Source of the DNA: Treponema sp.
Lineage (GTDB): Bacteria; Spirochaetota; Spirochaetia; Treponematales; Treponemataceae
Direction: 5' to 3'
NCBI GenBank assembly: GCA_017613485.1
Contig: JAGADS010000259.1
Span: 1 to 13,067 of the forward strand
Length of the DNA stretch: 13,067 nt
In this document: piece by piece, positions 1 to 4,546 of the stretch
Layout: each line of letters begins with the position of its first letter
Numbering within the stretch: the first letter of the stretch is position 1
Notes under the pieces: generated by a model
Databases searched by the model: none
What the model was told of the DNA's origin: nothing
The model's input: only the letters and a program-made list of their open reading frames with translations
Translations under genes and position numbers: made by a program

Positions 1-213
1 ATCCCGCCGACACCGGATGGAGTTCACGGTATCATTCAGTCAAGCGTATACTATGGCAACAAGCCTGGTCTTCGCATTGTAGGATTCCGTGTAGACTGCA
101 ACCCGATGGAAGCACAGGGTTCATATTACATCTACTTTGATGACATCCGTGCAGTAACTGACCTCTATGATGTAGAGAACAGGGATCCTGACGATATGGA
201 TGATGCATGGTGA
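1..213 (+). CDS. flaA: Flagellar filament outer layer (sheath) protein FlaA, C-terminal end only
   Basis: The frame is open from base 1 and stops with TGA at 211-213, giving 70 residues of a protein that begins outside the window. The readable part includes GLRIVGFRVDCNPMEAQGSY and YIYFDDIRAVTDL, then an acidic tail rich in Asp ending in DDAW. This pattern (GLRI-GFRVDC-PMEA, then Y-YFDD-RAVTD) is typical of spirochaete FlaA, the sheath protein around the FlaB core of the periplasmic flagella. The family is normally about 320 to 350 residues, so roughly four fifths of the gene is missing. An intrinsic terminator follows 28 bases after the stop, so flaA probably ends its own transcript and is not part of the division operon. 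I am confident of the family; which FlaA paralogue this is cannot be told from the tail. Confidence 0.85.
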   Translation: MPPTPDGVHGIIQSSVYYGNKPGLRIVGFRVDCNPMEAQGSYYIYFDDIRAVTDLYDVENRDPDDMDDAW

Positions 214-228
214 TAAGCCGATAATGTA

Positions 229-987
229 TTAACCTTGAATTAACTCCGTGGAGAAATCTGCGGAGTTTTTTTTTATTTTGCTTATTGAATAAGTGTTGAA
301 CCTGCCCTGTTTTCCCATAAAGTCAATAAGTTCCATGTGTGTGTACACCCATAGCATGAGTCTTGCCTCATCTTTCCGCACTCTTGCATTCAAAATCAAC
401 GCATTGTAAAAATCACTGAATAGGAACAAATCGGCCAGTCCCCTGGGGAAAAGATTCATATAGCTTTTTTTGCCGTGAAATACATGTTTTGCCGTGATTT
501 CTTCAAGCCGCCTGTTTTTTTTCTGCCATTGCCTGGGAAAGCGCCTCCGCCTGTTTTTTGACTGCACGGGTTCTGCTGTTTTAATCCTTTCCTCCGTGAT
601 GTTTACCTCAAGGACTTCCAGTGTAAAATGCTTGTCAAGGAGAACAGGACATAGTGCCGTAAGCTCTCGGAATATGCTGTATATGCTCTGTTTCTTTGGG
701 CTTATCCGCCTTGTGGTTTTCCCGTTTTCATCAGTGGTCTCGATTGTCTTTGTTACTGCAAGGGGATAAACCACGGTGACTTTTCGTTTCTCGGATATGT
801 AATACATGCATTTTGTAAGTAAATGCGAAAGACTTCCAGTTTGTATCTCTATTACGTTTCCTTCTTTTGTGAGCACATCCGCAATGTATTTTCCAGCCTT
901 TGCCTCCGTCATGCTGCCGTCATTCTCAATGGAATAGAGCGTTTTTAGGGTTTTGTGGAGATGTGTCTCGTTCAAGGTGTTTATCAT
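229..987 (-). CDS. Conserved hypothetical protein; predicted PD-(D/E)xK-like nuclease fold with C-terminal helical/winged-helix part
   Basis: This 252-residue protein has no assured function. The N-terminal 60 residues contain E28, K30 and D37 (YIADVL), then E47-I-Q49-T (VIEIQTGSLS) and K59. This spacing fits the PD-(D/E)xK nuclease core with Gln in place of the usual Lys (D-X9-ExQ). It is followed by a strand VTVVYPLAVTKTIE and the segment RRISPKKQSIYSIFRELTAL. I recall this order (EIQT, VYP, SP-K--I--(V/I)FREL, then an Arg-rich RRRRFPRQW and a helical C-terminus) from a widespread family of uncharacterised bacterial proteins, but could not search for it. The C-terminal 90 residues (FLFSDFYNAL, ARLMLWVYTHMELIDFMGKQGR) look helical and winged-helix-like. 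The start is the ATG at 985-987. No Shine-Dalgarno precedes it, but a near-consensus promoter lies only 6 bases upstream, implying a leaderless mRNA. The gene converges on flaA and diverges from mraZ. It is clearly coding; nuclease activity is inference. Confidence 0.75.
   Translation of the reverse strand: MINTLNETHLHKTLKTLYSIENDGSMTEAKAGKYIADVLTKEGNVIEIQTGSLSHLLTKCMYYISEKRKVTVVYPLAVTKTIETTDENGKTTRRISPKKQSIYSIFRELTALCPVLLDKHFTLEVLEVNITEERIKTAEPVQSKNRRRRFPRQWQKKNRRLEEITAKHVFHGKKSYMNLFPRGLADLFLFSDFYNALILNARVRKDEARLMLWVYTHMELIDFMGKQGRFNTYSISKIKKNSADFSTELIQG
242..275 (+). terminator. Intrinsic terminator of flaA
   Basis: A perfect 7-bp stem, AACTCCG (242-248) with CGGAGTT (261-267), encloses a 12-base loop and runs into a T-rich stretch through 275. 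It lies 28 bases downstream of the flaA stop. The same bases encode the last residues of the convergent gene on the minus strand, so the terminator is inside a coding region. On the minus strand the hairpin is not followed by a T-run, so it should work mainly for the plus strand. Confidence 0.85.
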
Positions 988-993
988 GCTTTA

Positions 994-1022
994 ACTATAC
1001 AATTTTAGAGTTAAAAATTCAA
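994..1022 (-). promoter_or_regulatory. Sigma70-type promoter for the minus-strand gene, predicted leaderless
   Basis: Read on the minus strand, TTGAAT (1022-1017) is the -35, a 17-base spacer follows, and TATAGT (999-994) is the -10, matching consensus at 4/6 and 5/6. Only six bases (993-988) separate the -10 from the ATG at 987. A start of transcription at the usual distance would therefore fall on the A of the start codon, which agrees with the lack of any Shine-Dalgarno there. The transcription start is inferred, not measured. Confidence 0.65.
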
Positions 1023-1027
1023 GAAGT

Positions 1028-1068
1028 AAAAAAAATTTAAAAAAAATTTAATTATCGGCATTTTTTTT
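1028..1068. promoter_or_regulatory. Phased A-tracts / UP-element-like AT block between divergent promoters
   Basis: Two copies of eight A's followed by TTT lie at 1028-1038 and 1039-1049, an exact 11-bp tandem repeat. A run of eight T's (1061-1068) follows immediately before the plus-strand -35 box. Phased A-tracts of this kind bend DNA, and AT-rich DNA just upstream of a -35 box can act as an UP element. The block sits between the two divergent promoters and could help either. The repeat and its phase are seen directly; the role is inference. Confidence 0.5.
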
Positions 1069-1069
1069 C

Positions 1070-1097
1070 TTGACTTTATCTAAAAAAGGGGTAAAAT
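1070..1097 (+). promoter_or_regulatory. Main promoter of the mraZ/dcw operon
   Basis: TTGACT (1070-1075, 5/6 to consensus) and TAAAAT (1092-1097, 5/6) are separated by 16 bases and preceded by AT-rich DNA. Transcription should begin near 1104, which places the start at the edge of the AGTGGN repeat array. A repressor bound to that array would cover the start site and the ribosome-binding site. No equally good promoter is visible before rsmH or later in the operon. Confidence 0.75.
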
Positions 1098-1104
1098 GGA
1101 ATCA

Positions 1105-1140
1105 AGTGGGAAATAGTGGGGAAAAGTGGTGAGTAGTGGC
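1105..1140 (+). promoter_or_regulatory. MraZ operator: four AGTGGN repeats with 10-bp period
   Basis: AGTGGG (1105-1110), AGTGGG (1115-1120), AGTGGT (1125-1130) and AGTGGC (1135-1140) are direct repeats spaced exactly 10 bp apart. A weaker fifth copy, AATGGA, lies in phase at 1095-1100 and overlaps the -10 box. MraZ is known to bind short GTGG/TGGG-type direct repeats one helical turn apart upstream of its own gene. The array covers the predicted transcription start and includes the mraZ Shine-Dalgarno (GGTGAG, 1128-1133), so MraZ binding should repress the operon directly. The match to the MraZ-box design is strong; binding is inferred. Confidence 0.85.
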
Positions 1141-1590
1141 ATGGATATGCTTATTGGTGAGTACAGCATTACGTTAGATGACAAGGGCAGATGCTCCTTC
1201 CCGTCTAAGCTTCGTTCTGTTCTGCAGCAGAATGAGCTCATCGTTACGCAGGGTCTTGACCACTGTCTCATGCTTTTTACTTGCGAGGAATGGGCGGCCC
1301 TTACCGAGAAGATAATGGGTTCTGCTTCTATCTTTGATAATCAAAAACGTCTGGTCATGCGTCGCTTTATTGCACCTGCTCAGAAAATCGAATTTGATAA
1401 GTCAGGACGAATTTCTATTCCTCAAACACTCCGGGACTTTGCTTCCCTGTCATGTGGCGGTGAGTGCATTATATTTGGCATGAACAAATATATGGAGCTC
1501 TGGGATGCCGCCGTATTCAGGAAGTTTGATGAGGAATCTGCTTCATCGGTCCAGGAGGCAATTGAAAGTATGCGTGACATACTTTTGTAA
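1141..1590 (+). CDS. mraZ: Transcriptional regulator MraZ
   Basis: MraZ is the DNA-binding regulator encoded first in most dcw clusters; it forms ring-shaped oligomers that contact repeated half-sites. With the ATG at 1141 the protein is 149 residues, the usual length. Two SpoVT/AbrB-type half domains are visible, each with the DxxxR signature: LDDKGRCSFPSKLR near the N-terminus and FDKSGRISIPQTLR about 80 residues later. I chose ATG 1141 because GGTGAG (1128-1133) lies seven bases upstream. An in-frame GTG at 1126 would start inside that site, and ATG 1147 (MLIGEY) is also possible. The gene is preceded by its own promoter and operator. Unlike the following genes it is not coupled to its neighbour: 243 bases of structured DNA separate it from rsmH. 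Confidence 0.95.
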   Translation: MDMLIGEYSITLDDKGRCSFPSKLRSVLQQNELIVTQGLDHCLMLFTCEEWAALTEKIMGSASIFDNQKRLVMRRFIAPAQKIEFDKSGRISIPQTLRDFASLSCGGECIIFGMNKYMELWDAAVFRKFDEESASSVQEAIESMRDILL

Positions 1591-1591
1591 T

Positions 1592-1734
1592 TGGCAACCT
1601 TGAAAAACTTCAGTTTTTCGAGGTAACTTTGAAAATGCGACGTTTAAAAGCCCATAATTTGGGGCTTTTAAACTCGACAGGCATTCGAAAAAATCATTGA
1701 AAATGAGTTTTTCGAAGTGCCCATTCTGTTGCCA
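1592..1734 (+). repeat. Cloverleaf-like palindromic element between mraZ and rsmH
   Basis: Three stem-loops are enclosed by an outer 7-bp stem, TGGCAAC (1592-1598) with GTTGCCA (1728-1734). Arm 1 (1599-1622) pairs CTTGAAAAAC with GTTTTTCGAG around TTCA. Arm 2 (1642-1673) is a perfect 12-bp stem, GTTTAAAAGCCC with GGGCTTTTAAAC. Arm 3 (1680-1721) has GGCA and TTCGAAAAA paired with TTTTTCGAA and TGCC around TCAT/ATGA and a TGAAA loop, with one bulge and one mismatch. Arms 1 and 3 share AGTTTTTCGA, so they are related. Arm 2 contains an AAAAGCCC/GGGCTTTT core and might terminate weakly, but no long T-run follows. The closing stem could equally be terminal inverted repeats of a small mobile or REP-like element. 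Overlapping small reading frames through it have no ribosome-binding sites. I recognise no known RNA family. The structure is seen directly; its identity is open. Confidence 0.6.
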
Positions 1735-1759
1735 GGAGTCTGGGTGGGAGAACAGAATG
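1722..1759 (+). promoter_or_regulatory. Alternative hairpin competing with the closing stem, with a ribosome-binding site in its loop
   Basis: CATTCTGTT (1722-1730) and AACAGAATG (1751-1759) form a perfect 9-bp stem around a 20-base loop. The 5' arm shares GTT (1728-1730) with the closing stem of the preceding element, so the two structures exclude each other. The loop holds GGGAG (1746-1750), and the 3' arm ends in the ATG (1757-1759) of a short ORF. Folding would therefore hide that start codon. A switch is inference. A weak promoter in the same bases (TTGCCA 1729-1734, CAGAAT 1753-1758, 18-base spacer) is also possible. Confidence 0.45.
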
Positions 1760-1816
1760 ATGCAGCGTCTGGATGCGCTGTTAAAACTTACGGCCGTCGG
1801 GGGGTGTGCCGTTTAG
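1757..1816 (+). CDS. Candidate short leader ORF (19 codons) upstream of rsmH
   Basis: ATG ATG at 1757-1762 opens a frame MMQRLDALLKLTAVGGCAV that ends with TAG at 1814-1816. GGGAG (1746-1750) lies six bases before the first ATG, an ideal Shine-Dalgarno. The nine bases GTGGGAGAA around it (1744-1752) recur exactly at 1821-1829 as the ribosome-binding site of rsmH. The stop falls 17 bases before the rsmH start, so translation of this ORF could pass ribosomes to rsmH or regulate it. Two small inverted repeats lie within it: CAGCG/CGCTG (1763-1767, 1776-1780) and ACGGC/GCCGT (1790-1794, 1808-1812). The same frame is open further upstream from ATG 1703, which would give 37 residues with a Cys-Pro-Phe-Cys-Cys motif, but that ATG has no ribosome-binding site and sits in a hairpin stem. 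The function is unknown, and it may be chance. Confidence 0.35.
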   Translation: MMQRLDALLKLTAVGGCAV

Positions 1817-1833
1817 AGTGGTGGGAGAAGTGA

Positions 1834-2820
1834 GTGGAAATCGTTCATACACCTGTATTGCTGAATGAATGCCTTGATTATCTTTCTCCGGTTGGGGAAC
1901 CGTATGAGAATGATGCGTTCATGGTTGATTCAACTCTAGGTGAGGGTGGACATTCTTTCAATTTCCTTTCCAGATATCCAGGTCTGCATATAACAGGCAT
2001 TGATGCAGATACTGTCATTCAGGTACGCGCCCGGGAGCGGCTTATTCAATTTGGGAGCCGGATGGAATTCTACAGCGGATGGTTCGATGATTTTTACCGC
2101 GAATATCCGATGGAAAAACGCCGTCCTGATCTCATTTTGTTTGATTTAGGTATTAGTGTATTTCACTATGAGCGAAGTGGGAGGGGATTCTCTTTTCGAC
2201 ATGATGAAGCACTTGATATGCGGCTCAGTCCATCTGCGGGAGAAAGCGCCGGGGACTTGGTAAATGACATGCCGGAAGAAGAGCTTTCGAACATGATTTA
2301 CTTGTACTCGGATGAAAAATTCTCCCGCAGGATTGCGTCGGCTATTTGTTCGGCACGCAGAACGGGTAGAATCAGTTCTACAAAAGAGCTTGCAGACATC
2401 ATTTACGATGCTGTTCCGTCAAAGTACAGGTACGGGCCAATACACCCCGCTACCAGGACTTTCCAGGCACTTCGGATCCGGGTTAATTCCGAACTGAAGA
2501 GACTGCCTGATGCACTGCACAATGCCTTTAACGTGCTTGCAGAGGGCGGAAAAATGGGCGTGATTACGTTCCATTCGCTTGAGGACAGAATCGTAAAGAA
2601 CTATTTCCGTAATCTCGGAAAACAATGTGTCTGCCCCCCTGAAGCTCCTGTATGTAAATGTGGGGGAACGCCTTGTGCACAGATTTTAACCCGTAAAGCG
2701 GTGCTGCCGACAGAGAAAGAAATAAAGGAAAATTCACCGTCACGTAGTGCAAAACTGCGTGTGGTTAAAAAAATACGGGATGCTGATAAAATGCGTCTTT
2801 TGGGTGTGGAGGGTATTTGA
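1834..2820 (+). CDS. rsmH: 16S rRNA (cytosine(1402)-N4)-methyltransferase RsmH (MraW)
   Basis: RsmH uses S-adenosylmethionine to add the N4 methyl group to C1402 of 16S rRNA in the ribosomal P site. The 328-residue product has the family's order: HTPVLLNECL at the N-terminus, the SAM-binding motif VDSTLGEGGHS (31-41), DLILFDLGIS, a GRGFSFRHDEALDMR segment, PATRTFQALRIRVNSEL, and GVITFHSLEDRIVKNYFR near residue 245. Next comes a Cys-rich patch (C-V-C-PP-P-C-C-CGG) often seen in RsmH, and a basic C-terminus with SRSAKLRV. Length is normal. The start is GTG 1834, with GGGAG (1823-1827) six bases upstream; no ATG fits, since the conserved N-terminus begins right here. Its TGA overlaps the ftsL ATG by one base. 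The region before it holds the short ORF and hairpins, which may tune its translation. Confidence 0.97.
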   Translation: MEIVHTPVLLNECLDYLSPVGEPYENDAFMVDSTLGEGGHSFNFLSRYPGLHITGIDADTVIQVRARERLIQFGSRMEFYSGWFDDFYREYPMEKRRPDLILFDLGISVFHYERSGRGFSFRHDEALDMRLSPSAGESAGDLVNDMPEEELSNMIYLYSDEKFSRRIASAICSARRTGRISSTKELADIIYDAVPSKYRYGPIHPATRTFQALRIRVNSELKRLPDALHNAFNVLAEGGKMGVITFHSLEDRIVKNYFRNLGKQCVCPPEAPVCKCGGTPCAQILTRKAVLPTEKEIKENSPSRSAKLRVVKKIRDADKMRLLGVEGI

Positions 2821-3119
2821 TGTCAAAAGTAGGAATTGTCATAAGAATAGTTTTTGTATGCCTTGCTGCCATTTCAATTCCAGCCATGCTCATGATCGAT
2901 GCCGTTCAGGCCCGTAAATACTCAGATTTAAGAAAACAGGTCATCAGTCTGGAGGAAAAACAGTCAGAACTGATTGAGGAAAACAAAAAACTGATAACAG
3001 ACATAAGCCTCTTGTCTTCTGCTGACAGGATTGAGCGTCTTGCATCAGAAGAGCTTGGAATGCGTAAAGCGGAGACTGATGAGATAATTCGTGTTGAGAT
3101 GAAGGATACTGTCAAATGA
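2820..3119 (+). CDS. ftsL: Cell division protein FtsL-like (single-pass, coiled coil)
   Basis: This 99-residue protein has one membrane segment (about residues 4-26, VGIVIRIVFVCLAAISIPAM) followed by a Glu/Lys-rich helical stretch (LRKQVISLEEKQSELIEEN) predicted to form a coiled coil in the periplasm. It ends with ADRIERLASEELGMRKAE, the C-terminal pattern seen in FtsL/DivIC proteins. FtsL joins FtsB and FtsQ in the subcomplex that activates septal peptidoglycan synthesis by FtsW and its partner transpeptidase. The family is too divergent in sequence for certainty, but size, topology and position between rsmH and the cell-wall genes fit well. The start is ATG 2820, sharing its A with the rsmH TGA (TGATG); GGAGGG (2808-2813) lies six bases before. 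An in-frame TTG directly upstream (2817) is less likely. The usual next gene, ftsI, is absent. Confidence 0.85.
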   Translation: MSKVGIVIRIVFVCLAAISIPAMLMIDAVQARKYSDLRKQVISLEEKQSELIEENKKLITDISLLSSADRIERLASEELGMRKAETDEIIRVEMKDTVK

Positions 3120-4546
3120 GTGGTGCAAACGGTGGAAAGTCGCTGCTGGCTTTGGATGAGGTTCTGCAGGCGACCGGTGGTATTCATGTTCTTGGAGCGG
3201 GGGAATTCTTTTTTACGGATGTTCAGACGGACAGCCGGAATGTAAGGGAAAACACTCTCTTTGTTCCTCTTCTTGGAGAAAAACAGGATGGACATGACTA
3301 CATTCCACAGGCTCTTGAAAAAGGAGCGGCTGCTGTCTTCATTGCAATGTCTTCATGGGAAAAACGCCCGGAATTCTTTACAAGTCTCTCACAGGCAAAT
3401 CCATCTGTCATTTTCATAGCGGTAGAAAACACGATGCATGCCCTGCAGAAAGCCGCTGCAAGGTATGTTGAGCATTTTCCTGATTTAATACGCATCGGTG
3501 TCACAGGCTCGTCTGGTAAAACCACTGCAAAAGAAATACTCGCTTCAATTCTTGCACAAAAATACAATGTCGTTACAAATCCGGGAAACCTTAACAGCGA
3601 GACAGGTCTTCCGCTTTCTGTCTTTGCAATCCGGGATGAGCATAAGGTCGGTCTTTTTGAGATGGGCATGAACAGAAAAAATGAGATGGCGGAGATTGCA
3701 TCTGTACTCAAGCCGCGTTTTGCACTTGTAACTAATATTGGTACTGCTCATATCGGTATCCTTGGCTCAAGACAGGCCATAGCAGAGGAAAAGGCACATG
3801 TGTTTGACTGGTTCAACAGCTTTGGAACTGCCTTTATTCCGCGGGATGATGACTTTGCTGATTTCCTTGCAGATTCAGTTGACGGAAATGTACTGTTCTA
3901 CGGTGACGGCCTTGATCAGAATGTTAAATTCGTTAAGGATGAAGGTCTTGAAGGAACAGTATTCTCTGTTGACGGTGTTGAATGCCGCATAAAATTACCA
4001 GGCTCATATAATTACAAAAATGCTCTTGGAGCTGTTGCCGTTGCCCGCCTTCTGGGGGTGAGTGCCTCAGAGATAAAGGCAGGTCTTGAAAAAATGGAGG
4101 GTGCATTCGGACGCAGTGAGGTCCTGCATGGAAAATATACTGTTGTCCAGGACTGCTACAATGCCAACCCGGATTCAATGGAAAAAGCCATAGAGCTGGT
4201 ATCCTCTCTTGAGACAAAAGAGAAAAAGGTTTTTGTTCTGGGTGACATGCTTGAGTTGGGAGACTCTTCATTTGATGCACATAAAAAGACCGGAGAGCTT
4301 TGTGCCCGTTCTGGTGCGGATGCATTTTATTTTGTAGGCGCGGAGATGAAGGCCGCCCATGATAAGCTTCTTTCTGAAAATCCATCGGCTTGTGCAAAAT
4401 ATTATCCAGAGTCAAGTGATGAGGCTATGATGCAGATTGCACAGGATATTCATACGGCAATGCCAGATTCATCCTGTGTGCTTATAAAAGGCTCTCGTGG
4501 CATGAGGCTTGAACGGCTTACTCCTTTGCTTCAGGAGGGGGTTTGA
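3116..4546 (+). CDS. murF: UDP-N-acetylmuramoyl-tripeptide--D-alanyl-D-alanine ligase MurF
   Basis: MurF joins D-Ala-D-Ala to the UDP-MurNAc-tripeptide using ATP, the last cytoplasmic peptide-forming step of peptidoglycan synthesis. The 476 residues show the three Mur ligase domains: an N-terminal uridine-binding part with TDSRNVRENTLFVPLLGE and DGHDYI (MurF rather than MurC/D type), a central ATPase domain with the P-loop GVTGSSGKTT (128-137), GNLNSETGLP and FEMGMNRKNEM, and a C-terminal domain with DCYNANPDSM and FVLGDMLELG. All key motifs are intact and the length is normal. The ATG overlaps the ftsL stop by four bases (ATGA); GAAGGA (3101-3106) serves as ribosome-binding site nine bases upstream. 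It is the only Mur ligase in this cluster, so MurC, MurD and MurE must be encoded elsewhere. Ftsl's normal neighbour positions are simply skipped. Confidence 0.97.
   Translation: MSGANGGKSLLALDEVLQATGGIHVLGAGEFFFTDVQTDSRNVRENTLFVPLLGEKQDGHDYIPQALEKGAAAVFIAMSSWEKRPEFFTSLSQANPSVIFIAVENTMHALQKAAARYVEHFPDLIRIGVTGSSGKTTAKEILASILAQKYNVVTNPGNLNSETGLPLSVFAIRDEHKVGLFEMGMNRKNEMAEIASVLKPRFALVTNIGTAHIGILGSRQAIAEEKAHVFDWFNSFGTAFIPRDDDFADFLADSVDGNVLFYGDGLDQNVKFVKDEGLEGTVFSVDGVECRIKLPGSYNYKNALGAVAVARLLGVSASEIKAGLEKMEGAFGRSEVLHGKYTVVQDCYNANPDSMEKAIELVSSLETKEKKVFVLGDMLELGDSSFDAHKKTGELCARSGADAFYFVGAEMKAAHDKLLSENPSACAKYYPESSDEAMMQIAQDIHTAMPDSSCVLIKGSRGMRLERLTPLLQEGV

Noticed and set aside
1642..1673. Strong intrinsic terminator after mraZ
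   Set aside because: The 12-bp stem is perfect, but only four T's within the stem follow the GC part and no T-run comes after it. At most a weak attenuator.
1635..1700. 21-codon ORF inside the cloverleaf region
   Set aside because: No ribosome-binding site, and the sequence is fully explained by the arms of the palindromic element.
1592..1734. tRNA or known riboswitch for the cloverleaf-like region
   Set aside because: It is about twice tRNA size, the arms are AT-rich and too long, and no T-loop or CCA pattern or recognisable riboswitch core is present.
1817..1837. Second MraZ operator before rsmH (AGTGG-like words)
   Set aside because: The words are not spaced at 10 bp and are largely explained by the ribosome-binding site and GTG start.
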